Shown: piece after piece, positions 49,172-56,760 of the stretch
Layout of the letters: the number at the start of each line of letters is the position of its first letter
Position numbering within the stretch: the stretch's first letter is position 1
Source of the DNA: Novipirellula caenicola
GTDB taxonomy: Bacteria; Planctomycetota; Planctomycetia; Pirellulales; Pirellulaceae
Reading direction: 5' to 3'
DNA length: 64,000 nucleotides
NCBI RefSeq assembly: GCF_039545035.1
Contig: NZ_BAABRO010000002.1
Span: 186,001-250,000, forward strand
Notes under the pieces: model-generated
Databases searched by the model: none
What the model saw: the letters and a program-made list of their open reading frames with translations, nothing else
What the model was told of the DNA's origin: nothing
Program-made: the position numbers and the translations under genes

Positions 49172-50449
49172 TTAGCGGACCACGGGCAAACGCTTCGGAG
49201 CGTTAGTCGCTGGTTCGGGTTGGGCCGCCACTTCCGCATCCGTTTCAACGAAATGATTGACATAGACGTTGGTGGGTAGCGGATCTGAAATCGCAATCCG
49301 TGATTTCTTCGGCATCGACACGGGGGCTGGCTTCGTCGCGGCCGTCGCAGTCGATGGTTTTGCTACTGTCGACGAAGGCGATGGTTTTGCCGGCGTTTTT
49401 GCTGACGTTTCGGCCGGCACGGTTGGTAACGACCTTTCCGCAGGCACCGACATCTCGCTGGACCTTGGCTTGACCTTGCCTTGGGCAATCCGCACCGGAT
49501 GACGAACTTCGGCAACGGGTTCGGAATTGATTTGAGGTGCTGCCAGCACCGAGACAGCCACCTTCTTCTCGGGTTCAACCACCGACGTCGCGAGTGATTC
49601 GACAGTCGAGACGAATTCTGGATTCGCATGCGACGGGTTCATCACCGCATCCGCAGGGAATTCGGCGAGCGGCGAATCGGTAACGGCGTCCGATTCCGTG
49701 GACTCAATCGAGTCACCCGAGTCGTTGTGATATGCCGGAAACGGGTAGGCGGGGCCAACATTCACGTCACAAGTGGTGTCACAAGCAGGCTGTGGGGCCA
49801 ATTGACGGAAAATGGGAGTACGAAAGTGGGGACGAGGCAATGAAACATTGAACAATGGCTTGCTGTATCGAGCGGTCCCGGTGGCCTTCAGCGCAAGCCC
49901 GGTTTCGTTGACGTTGCCCTGCAATTTCAGCTTGCACGTCGGCGATTTGCAACGCAAATCGTTACAGGGAACGCTGCGACAAGCGGGTAGCGTCCCTGCT
50001 TTTAGCGCCACCCCGGTCTCGTTCACATTGCCCAAGATGCCGTGAGGCAAGAATCCAGCCGGCTTTGGCAAAGCGCAACCGGAATCGCACTGGACGATGT
50101 CGCTAGAACGGTTGGTTCCGCACGCATCGCAATTGCCGTGTCCGCAGTTTCCTTCGCAATAGGGTCGTGGCGGCATGTCGGCGCACATCGAAGCGTCCGA
50201 GCACTTGCAGGCGTGATAGCCATCGCCCCACCCTGCGCCGACGATGCGACCAAGTTGCTGCAGCGAGCTGTGTTTATGTGAGCCCTGTTTCATCGAACCG
50301 GGCACCTCTGCCGACACACTACCACCGCCAAGCAGGACGGCGGAAACCCAGATCGCGACAAGGGTCGATTTCGGCTGACTTCGCCAGCGTCCAAGATGGT
50401 TAGGCCCTACGGAATTCACCGGTCGAAATTCGAAAACAAATTTGCTCAT
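49172..50449 (-). CDS. Secreted cysteine-rich protein with duplicated G-N-V-N-E-T-G motif
   Basis: A 425-residue exported protein. A hydrophobic segment at about 28-46 ('STLVAIWVSAVLLGGGSVSA') after a basic start acts as signal peptide. The region about 80-180 is rich in cysteine ('CKCSDASMCADMPPRPYCEG', 'CGHGNCDACGT', 'LPACRSVPCNDLRCKSPTCK'). Two copies of a motif G-N-V-N-E-T-G-(V/L)-A-L-K-A occur at about 140 and 175. The C-terminal half is low complexity (P, A, K, S, T) and probably disordered. I recognise no enzyme domain. The composition suggests a disulfide- or metal-stabilised surface protein, which is inference. It converges with the previous gene, 55 bp apart. Confidence 0.75.
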   Translation of the reverse strand: MSKFVFEFRPVNSVGPNHLGRWRSQPKSTLVAIWVSAVLLGGGSVSAEVPGSMKQGSHKHSSLQQLGRIVGAGWGDGYHACKCSDASMCADMPPRPYCEGNCGHGNCDACGTNRSSDIVQCDSGCALPKPAGFLPHGILGNVNETGVALKAGTLPACRSVPCNDLRCKSPTCKLKLQGNVNETGLALKATGTARYSKPLFNVSLPRPHFRTPIFRQLAPQPACDTTCDVNVGPAYPFPAYHNDSGDSIESTESDAVTDSPLAEFPADAVMNPSHANPEFVSTVESLATSVVEPEKKVAVSVLAAPQINSEPVAEVRHPVRIAQGKVKPRSSEMSVPAERSLPTVPAETSAKTPAKPSPSSTVAKPSTATAATKPAPVSMPKKSRIAISDPLPTNVYVNHFVETDAEVAAQPEPATNAPKRLPVVR

Positions 50450-50965
50450 CGGACGGACGCTCGGTTCGGAGTGGTTGGCGGCAAAAAGATCAGCGAGTTC
50501 AGAGCTTCTCGCTCCATCGATCCCTTAGGCGTAGATTCGGTACTCTTGCCCGCCCCATGCCAAACCGGGATGGCGACATGCATCCAATTGGGGTCGGCAT
50601 GACGGGTAGGAGAGCCGAAGCTACGTTCGGATTCATTGCGAGATTGCGGACGATTGCTGCTACTGGGGTAATCGGTTCATTCGTCACCAGCGTTTGACCG
50701 TGCATCTCGGTGCGGTTGCGATTCCCCCACTTCTGGCGTCGGTCCTAACGATCAGGATGACCTTGCCGGATATACCCGGCACCAAAAGGGGTTTGCCTGG
50801 GTGAAAAGTGGTAATCGTCCAGAGCAGCAACATTTGCATGCTAGATTGAAAAGGTTCCAAAAACAGTTGGGGGGAGTGTTTCGTCCTATCGAGGGAACCT
50901 TAGCGAGGATTCCGATAGCGAATTCCTATAGATTCCATCCGTGTTCCTACATAGCGACAAACATT
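50450..50965. other. Intergenic region, no supported gene
   Basis: 516 bp between divergent genes. The frame of the following gene stays open up to 50801, but the extra 55 codons have no ribosome-binding site and precede an ATG that starts a sensible membrane protein. Several short GC-rich inverted segments occur around 50555-50615 without a clear structure. I cannot name any element here. Confidence 0.5.
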
Positions 50966-51433
50966 ATGTCCAAGCGAACCCGCTTCCTTGTGGATCCCAA
51001 AGTCCAATGGTCGATCGCCGCCCGTGTAGCGGCTCACTGGGCGATTTTTCTGATGTGCCTGGTCTCGATCAACGTCTGCGTCCGCGTTTTCGCGAACGTG
51101 ATTAACCAACCGTTCTGGGATGCGGTGCAATCGGCGATCATTGCCCAAGCACCGATTGTCGTCGTCATGTTTGTGCTTTTACCCGTATTTTTGCGGGACA
51201 CGCTGGTCATGAGCAATCGATTTGCTGGACCGATGTATCGGCTGCGAACCGCGATGTCCGCAATGGCACGCGGCGAGTCGATCAAGGCGATCAAGTTCCG
51301 TACGGGTGATTTTTGGTTATCCGCTGCGGACGATTTCAACCTCGTTTTGGTGCAACTGAACTCGCTCAAAGACGAGAACGAGCAGTTAAGAAACGAGATC
51401 GACGCGCTGCGAAACGAACGCGTCGGCGTTTAA
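50966..51433 (+). CDS. Two-TM HAMP-like signalling stub with C-terminal coiled coil
   Basis: A 155-residue protein. Two hydrophobic helices (about 20-42, 'VAAHWAIFLMCLVSINVCV'; about 58-80, 'IIAQAPIVVVMFVLLPVFL') flank a short outer loop. The following part, 'RFAGPMYRLRTAMSAMARGE' with the conserved G-P plus R-L, resembles the start of a HAMP linker. The protein then ends in a coiled coil ('LVLQLNSLKDENEQLRNEI'-type heptads). No kinase, cyclase or methyl-accepting output domain follows. The start at 50966 is chosen because the upstream extension is not convincing. It may pass a signal by interacting with another protein. Family naming is tentative. Confidence 0.75.
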   Translation: MSKRTRFLVDPKVQWSIAARVAAHWAIFLMCLVSINVCVRVFANVINQPFWDAVQSAIIAQAPIVVVMFVLLPVFLRDTLVMSNRFAGPMYRLRTAMSAMARGESIKAIKFRTGDFWLSAADDFNLVLVQLNSLKDENEQLRNEIDALRNERVGV

Positions 51434-51662
51434 CCGCCGTACATTTGTTCCGCACCGACTTGGCCATCGTCGAGCTTCCGGCCGCGGTGCGGGGCCTTTT
51501 CAGGCCGGCAAACGCGAAAACCGCCGAAGCTGCAAATCTAAAGAATTCTTTTCTCGCAGGCGGACTCTGTCTTCGCGGGACGAGCAAATCACGTCATAAT
51601 GGGCCCTGGGTGGAGAGCTTTTCTTCACCATCGATCAGCCTCGGATAATGGATTTGCGATAG

Positions 51663-53426
51663 ATGGTTTTTCAGCAACGAGTCGGGATTGCGATCCTTGC
51701 AACTCTCGTCAGCTTGACGCATACACTAGGGGATGCCAACCAAACGGTGGTGGCTCAAGATGTGGCCGTGGCGGACGACATTTCGGCCCCGCAGGTCAAA
51801 GGCGGCAGCGGCGGAAAATCCGATGCGGGGGAAAGCGAAACCACGGTCGGAGCGGGCCAAGCGGAATTTGACGATGCCGTGATCAAACGGATCGATGCCG
51901 ATACCCCCGAAGAACTCGCTGCGGTCACGACCTTGCTCGAATCGGCCTTGGCGAAGGGCCTGAACGAAGAAAATAAATCGTTTGCCGAAAAAATGCTGGC
52001 CAGTGTCCTGGTTCAGCGGAGCCAGCACTTGGTGGCGCTGATGCAGCGGGTTCGCGGTCGCCGCATGCTGCAGATTCGCGACGAAGCGCTCGAGTTTCTT
52101 CGCAAGGCAACCAAAAGCGACGAATCGATTGTCGAAGCGTATTTGATGATCGCTCAATTGAACATGTTGCCCGAAGGCAACCGCGACGAGATGACCGAAG
52201 CGACAAGCAAGGCCATCGAACTGCTTCAGGACGAACCGGTTCAGCAGAGCCGAGCCTATGTCTTGCGTGCGGTTGCCCAAGAAGACGACGAAAAGAAAAT
52301 GGCCGATTTAAATTCGGCCATCGAAGCCGATTCCACCAACATCGAAGCATTGCAGGCCCGTGCCGGTTTGCGAATGCAAAACGATGACGTCGATGGTGCG
52401 ATGGCGGATCTCGAGAAAATCTTGGCCGTCGATCCTGGAAATCAGGTGGTCGCGCAAGCCGCGGTGCAACAATTGCTCGATGCCGAGCGAGTGGATGATG
52501 CGGTCGATTTGATCACCAAAACCTTGGAAGCCAAACCAAGCGAAGGGATGTACCGCATGCGAGCGATTCTGTACCGCATGCAAGGCAAAGAAGACGAGGC
52601 GTTTGCCGATTTGAACAAAGCGCTCGCGATGCAGCCGAAAGATCCCATCTCGTTACTGCAGCGTGCCGAGATCGCACTTTCACGCGGCGACATTCGCGCT
52701 GCCAAACGAGACCTGAAATCGGCCATGGGAATCGCACCACAAATCGCTGATGCAGAACAAACCATCGTCGTGCGTGTTTTGATTGCGGTCGAGGAAGGCC
52801 GAATGGCCGATGCGATCAGCGATATGAAAACGCTGGTCGACCGCGATCCCACCAGCATTGTGCGTCAATTGCAACTTGCCAATCTGTACTTACAAGACGA
52901 CCGGCCTCGCCAAGCGATCGAAACGCTTTCGGCCGTCTTGGACCGCGACCCCAAGAACGCAGCCGTCCTGCGATCCCGCGCCGATGCACTGCTCAGCGTT
53001 GGCGAACATGCTGACGCTGTCGCGGATTACGAGCGAGCGGTGAAAGTAGCCGAAGAGGACAGCTTGGAACTGCCGGGCATCCTCAATAACTTGGCATGGG
53101 TTCTGGCCACCTCGCCCAACGATGAATTGCGAGACGGCGAGCGAGCCATCAAATATGGCACACGAGCCGCGGAATTGACCGAGTTCAAAGAAGCTCATAT
53201 CCTCAGCACGCTTGCGGCCGGCTACGCCGAAAACGGCGACTTCGAAAAAGCGATCGAGTGGAGCAGCAAGGCGGTCGAGCTTGGCAAGGAAGAGGAGAAC
53301 GAGCAGCTTGAACAGCTCAAAGAGGAACTCGAAAGCTATCGCAACAACAAGCCTTGGCGTGAAAAGCAAGAGGTCGAAGAGAACAAGGTGCCCATCCTGT
53401 CGCCCGAAGACTTGATTGATACCTGA
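51663..53426 (+). CDS. Exported tetratricopeptide repeat protein
   Basis: A 587-residue protein. Residues 1-~32 ('VGIAILATLVSLTHTLG' core, then V-V-A-Q-D) form a signal peptide. An acidic linker (about 35-75) precedes at least ten TPR-like helical pairs (about 75-560): 'VEAYLMIAQLNMLPEGNRDE', 'LNSAIEADSTNIEALQARAG', 'MADLEKILAVDPGNQVVAQA', 'LNKALAMQPKDPISLLQRAE', 'LSAVLDRDPKNAAVLRSRAD' and 'LAAGYAENGDFEKAIEWSSK'. TPR solenoids are protein-binding scaffolds. The product is periplasmic or surface-exposed; partners are unknown. A hairpin terminator lies about 190 bp downstream. The neighbours (HAMP-like stub upstream, carA downstream) give no pathway hint. Confidence 0.9.
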   Translation: MVFQQRVGIAILATLVSLTHTLGDANQTVVAQDVAVADDISAPQVKGGSGGKSDAGESETTVGAGQAEFDDAVIKRIDADTPEELAAVTTLLESALAKGLNEENKSFAEKMLASVLVQRSQHLVALMQRVRGRRMLQIRDEALEFLRKATKSDESIVEAYLMIAQLNMLPEGNRDEMTEATSKAIELLQDEPVQQSRAYVLRAVAQEDDEKKMADLNSAIEADSTNIEALQARAGLRMQNDDVDGAMADLEKILAVDPGNQVVAQAAVQQLLDAERVDDAVDLITKTLEAKPSEGMYRMRAILYRMQGKEDEAFADLNKALAMQPKDPISLLQRAEIALSRGDIRAAKRDLKSAMGIAPQIADAEQTIVVRVLIAVEEGRMADAISDMKTLVDRDPTSIVRQLQLANLYLQDDRPRQAIETLSAVLDRDPKNAAVLRSRADALLSVGEHADAVADYERAVKVAEEDSLELPGILNNLAWVLATSPNDELRDGERAIKYGTRAAELTEFKEAHILSTLAAGYAENGDFEKAIEWSSKAVELGKEEENEQLEQLKEELESYRNNKPWREKQEVEENKVPILSPEDLIDT

Positions 53427-53613
53427 TTCGCAAAGCGTGACGGCCGGCGACTCGGCCCGACTGCAGTTTGTCACTTAAGCTGATCGAACGGATTATTGAG
53501 CGGGCTGATCGGGCAGGCACATTGGGCAGGCTGATCGAGCGGGCATGTTCCTGCGAGTCAGCTTCCTGCGGGTCACTGCTGAATGATCCGTTGATCGATT
53601 CGGCGACCATCGC

Positions 53614-53643
53614 AAGCCGCAATCTTCGGATTGCGGCTTTTTT
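53614..53643 (+). terminator. Intrinsic terminator after the TPR gene
   Basis: A perfect 11-bp stem AAGCCGCAATC / GATTGCGGCTT with a TTCG tetraloop runs into six T. It lies between the TPR gene and carA and separates the two transcripts. Just upstream (53500-53545) there are short direct repeats of GCTGATCG(A/G)GC. Confidence 0.92.
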
Positions 53644-53848
53644 GTTGGCGAGCGATGACAACAGGACAACCATCCTTGTTCGCGAATCGTTTTGTCGATT
53701 CGCGGCCCCCCGGTTAGCTGGATTTGCCGGGCTGAGTTGGCAAGTTCGTAGGACAGCGACACACCCCGCCTCGTCAAAAATGCAAAAGGTGTTTATTCTA
53801 AGGCTATCGGAATTTTGTTCCCTTAACCAAAAACACTCTGCATCTGAT

Positions 53849-54973
53849 ATGCCCAAACCAGCGAAACTTGCGCTCGAAGATGGTACCGTTTACGAAGGAT
53901 ACGCGTTTGGTGCCGAGGGGGAGGTGGCTGGGGAAGTCGTCTTCAATACGGCGATGACTGGCTACCAAGAGATTTTGACCGACCCAAGTTATCGCGGTCA
54001 AATCGTCACGATGACGTATCCCGAGATCGGAAATTACGGCGTCAATTCGATCGACATCGAGCACGAATCGCCGTCGCTTTCGGGCTTCATCGTTCGCTCG
54101 GACAGTCGAATCTTCAGTAACTATCGGGCCGAGGGCGACCTGCAGTCGTACCTGCAAAAAAACAACATCCTCGGATTGACCGGAATTGATACGCGAGCAC
54201 TCGTTCGCCGGATTCGGACCACCGGAGCAATGCGGGGGATCTTGTCGACGAGCGACCTGAATGACGAAAGCTTGGTCGAGAAAGCCAAAGCGTCGCAAGG
54301 GCTGGTTGGCCGTGATATTGTTCGCGAAGTGATGCCGAAAAAGGCGATGTCATGGGACGAAAAGCTCGACGACTGGACTGAAACCGAAGTCAGCAAACAT
54401 GATCGAACCAACAGCGGGGCGCATGTTGTTTGTATGGACTTCGGCATGAAATGGAACATCCCGCGTCACTTTGCATCGCGTGGAAACCAAGTCACGGTAG
54501 TGCCCGGCGACACGTCTGCCGACGAGATCATGAAGCAGAACCCCGACGGCGTGTTTTTGTCCAATGGCCCCGGCGACCCGGAACCGCTCGAGTACGCACA
54601 CAACACGATCCGCGAATTGTTGGGGCAAGTTCCGGTATTTGGGATCTGCCTTGGCCATCAACTGTTATCGCTGGCCTGTGGCGCGAAAACATTCAAGCTG
54701 AAGTTCGGACATCGCGGTGTCAATCAACCGGTATTCGATATTCAAACCGGCAAGGTCGAGATCACGACTCAGAATCACGGCTTTGCGGTCGATGAGAAAT
54801 CGCTTCCCGATTGCTTGGAAGTCACCCATCGCAACTTGAACGACGACACCGTCGCTGGTGTTCGACACCGCGAACACTCCGCCTTCGGAGTGCAATATCA
54901 CCCCGAAGCCGCCTCGGGACCTCACGACAGCCACTATCTATTCGAGCGATTTGAAAAGCAAATCGCCAAGTAG
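53849..54973 (+). CDS. carA: Carbamoyl-phosphate synthase small subunit (glutaminase)
   Basis: A 374-residue protein, the normal length of CarA. The start 'MPKPAKLALEDGTVYEGYAF' is chosen for its match to the family N-terminus; the frame is open further upstream but that part includes the terminator of the previous gene. The N-terminal domain has 'VVFNTAMTGYQEILTDPSY'. The C-terminal class I glutamine amidotransferase domain has the nucleophile C267 in 'FGICLGHQ' and the His/Glu pair in 'FGVQYHPEA'. 'SNGPGDPEPL' is also typical. CarA supplies ammonia from glutamine to CarB for carbamoyl phosphate, feeding arginine and pyrimidine synthesis. carB is not in the window, so the subunits are not encoded together in this organism. 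Confidence 0.97.
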   Translation: MPKPAKLALEDGTVYEGYAFGAEGEVAGEVVFNTAMTGYQEILTDPSYRGQIVTMTYPEIGNYGVNSIDIEHESPSLSGFIVRSDSRIFSNYRAEGDLQSYLQKNNILGLTGIDTRALVRRIRTTGAMRGILSTSDLNDESLVEKAKASQGLVGRDIVREVMPKKAMSWDEKLDDWTETEVSKHDRTNSGAHVVCMDFGMKWNIPRHFASRGNQVTVVPGDTSADEIMKQNPDGVFLSNGPGDPEPLEYAHNTIRELLGQVPVFGICLGHQLLSLACGAKTFKLKFGHRGVNQPVFDIQTGKVEITTQNHGFAVDEKSLPDCLEVTHRNLNDDTVAGVRHREHSAFGVQYHPEAASGPHDSHYLFERFEKQIAK

Positions 54974-55052
54974 GTGATGGCAGTGCCGCAGCCCGTAGCG
55001 AAAGTCGTGAAGACTTTCGTCGGTTGCACACGTGTTGTCGGAATTCCGCTCT

Positions 55053-55227
55053 ACCATTGTCGCTCGGCTTTCCAAGCCGATTGCGGGCGTCGTGATTCGA
55101 CGTCGCAGCGAGAGTGATGCCTGCGTTGCAAATGGTGCGTACGACGCGGGCGGTTCCAGCTTGGAAAGCTGGCCGACAATCGTGGCACAGCTTACGGTGC
55201 CGAAACTTTTGACAAGTTTCGCTACGG
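55053..55227. repeat. R1 REPIN-like unit, copy 1
   Basis: The left end ACCATTGTCG...GGCTTTCCAAGCC and the right part GGTTCCAGCTTGGAAAGCTGG...CCGACAAT are inverted relatives of each other, each with its own small palindrome. The right end carries the palindrome CGAAACTTTTGACAAGTTTCG. Confidence 0.85.
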
Positions 55228-55230
55228 CGC

Positions 55231-55405
55231 ACCATTGTCGCTCGGCTTTCCAAGCCGATTGCGTGCGTCGTGGTTAGACGTCGCAGCGAGAGAGATGCCT
55301 GCGTTGCACATGTTGCGTACGACGCAGGCGGTTCCAGCCTGGAAAGCTGGCCGACAATGGTGCCCCTGCTGACGGTGCCGAAACTTTTGACAAGTTTCGC
55401 TACGG
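55231..55405. repeat. R1 REPIN-like unit, copy 2
   Basis: Same length (175 bp) and structure as copy 1, separated from it by three bases. Differences are scattered single-base changes, for example GTTAGACG in place of ATTCGACG. Confidence 0.85.
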
Positions 55406-55600
55406 GTACGTGACGCCGGTATTGTGCTTCACCTCCCCGAAACTTGTTTTGGGGAGGTCAGAGCGAGCGGAGCAAGCTCACCGGTGGGGCCTCGGGGTGT
55501 TAGAGATAGGTGGTTCGATTTAGCCGCCACGTAGCCCTCCCCGGAAAACTCGCTGAAGGCTCGTTTTCCGCCCCTCCCGTCTTCGCCGGGCGGGTGAGTT
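55406..55600. repeat. R2 module, copy 1
   Basis: It contains a hairpin CACCTCCCCGAAACTTGTTT/TGGGGAGGT and the string GAGCGAGCGGAGCAAGCT, then CCTCCCGTCTTCGCCGGGCGGG near the right end. The second and third copies lie at 55830-56024 and 56261-56453. Confidence 0.8.
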
Positions 55601-55654
55601 CCTTAGCGGACTCCCAAATCGGATCGAAACTTTCGACAAGTTTCGCTACGGCGC

Positions 55655-55829
55655 ACCATTGTCGCTCGGCTTTCCAAGCCGATGGCGGGCGTCGTGATTG
55701 AACGTCGCAGCGAGAAAGATGCCTGCATTGCAAACGGGGCGTACGACGCGGGCGGTTCCAGCTTGGAAAGCTGGCCGACAATGGTGGCACAACTGACGGT
55801 GCCAAAACTTTTGACAAGCTTCGCTACGG
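55655..55829. repeat. R1 REPIN-like unit, copy 3
   Basis: 175 bp, beginning ACCATTGTCGCTCGGCTTTC. It is preceded by a CGAAACTTTCGACAAGTTTCG palindrome belonging to the junction with R2. Confidence 0.85.
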
Positions 55830-56024
55830 GCACATGACGTCGGTATTGTGCTTCACCTCCTCGAAACTTGTTTTGGGGAGGTCAGAGCGAGCGGAGCAAG
55901 CTAACCGGTGGGGCCTCGGGGTGTTAGAGATAGAACGTTCAATTTAGCTGCCACGAAGCCCTCCCCGGAAAACTCGCTGAAGGCTCGTTTTCCGACCCTC
56001 CCGTCTTCGCCGGGCGGGTGAGTT
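55830..56024. repeat. R2 module, copy 2
   Basis: Nearly identical to copy 1, with CTCGAAACTTG in place of CCCGAAACTTG in the hairpin arm. It is followed by the AT-rich R3 element (56029-56080). Confidence 0.8.
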
Positions 56025-56086
56025 CCTTGCGGAAAGATTGAAAAAGTTAAATTGACAATTGCAAATTGAAAATTGGGTGACGGCGC

Positions 56087-56260
56087 ACCATTGTCGCTCG
56101 GCTTTCCAAGCCGATTGCGCGCGTCGTGATTCGACGTCGCGGCGAAAGAGATGCATACATTGCAAATGGGCGTACGACGTGGGCGGTTCCAGCCTGGAAA
56201 GCTGGCCGACAATAGTGCCCCTGCTGACGGTGCCGAAACTTTTGACAAGTTTCGCTACGG
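56087..56260. repeat. R1 REPIN-like unit, copy 4
   Basis: 174 bp. Same inverted-end structure, with GCGCGCGTCG variants in the central part and GATGCATACATTG in place of GATGCCTGCGTTG. Confidence 0.85.
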
Positions 56261-56453
56261 GCACGCGACGCCGGTATTGTGCTTCACCTCCTCGAAACTT
56301 GTTTTGGGGAGGTCAGAGCGAGCGGAGCAAGCTCTGGGTGGGGCCTCGGAGTGTTAGAGATAGATTGTTCGATTTAGCCGCCACGTAGCCCTCCCCGGAA
56401 TACTCGCTGGGGCTCGTTTTCCGACCCTCCCGTCTTCGCCGGGCGGGTGAGTT
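56261..56453. repeat. R2 module, copy 3
   Basis: It shows small deletions relative to copies 1 and 2 (AAGCTCTGGGTGGGG in place of AAGCTCACCGGTGGGG). It is followed by the second R3 element (56458-56510), which reads GCGGAAAGATTGAAAAAGTT and continues with TTGACAATTGTAAATTG. Confidence 0.8.
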
Positions 56454-56515
56454 CAATGCGGAAAGATTGAAAAAGTTAAATTGACAATTGTAAATTGAAA
56501 AATGAGTGACGGCGC

Positions 56516-56689
56516 ACCATTGTCGCTCGGCTTTCCAAGCCGATTGCGTGCGTCGTGATTGAACGTCGCAGCGAGAGAAATGCCTGCGTTGCAAATGGTG
56601 CGTTTGACGATGGCGGTTCCAGCTTGGCGAGCTGGCCGACAATGGTGGCACAGCTGAGGGTGCCGAAACTTTTGACAAGTTTCGCTACG
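56516..56689. repeat. R1 REPIN-like unit, copy 5
   Basis: 174 bp and the most diverged copy (GTTTGACGATGGCGG in place of GTACGACGCGGGCGG). It is followed by only a fragment of R2, so the array ends here, about 70 bp before the stop of the PQQ-type gene. Confidence 0.85.
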
Positions 56690-56760
56690 TGGAGGTCGAC
56701 CCTCCCGTCTTCGCCGGGCGAGTGAGTTCGTTCGTGCCGGAACTCCGCTCCGATGTCTAC

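Larger units (their letters stand above)
54974..56760. repeat. Gene-free array of composite intergenic repeats
   Basis: This 1.8-kb stretch between convergent genes is built from three modules. R1 (about 175 bp, five copies) starts ACCATTGTCGCTCGG and ends TTTCGCTACGG. R2 (about 195 bp, three copies plus a fragment at 56698-56728) starts around ACGCCGGTATTGTGCTTC and ends GGGCGGGTGAGTT. R3 (about 52 bp, two copies) is AT-rich. Starts of R1 are spaced 178, 424, 432 and 429 bp, so the last three units are R1+R2(+R3) tandem duplications. Short frames inside the repeats exist in all copies but have no ribosome-binding sites; I treat them as non-coding. Confidence 0.9.

Noticed and set aside
55032-56678. 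Several 70-120-codon frames inside the repeat array, similar to each other
   Set aside because: They recur because the repeats recur; they occur on both strands, lack ribosome-binding sites and differ by frameshifts between copies.
54974-56760. CRISPR array
   Set aside because: Units are about 175 and 428 bp with homologous rather than unique spacers, and no cas gene is present. They fit REPIN-like repeats better.
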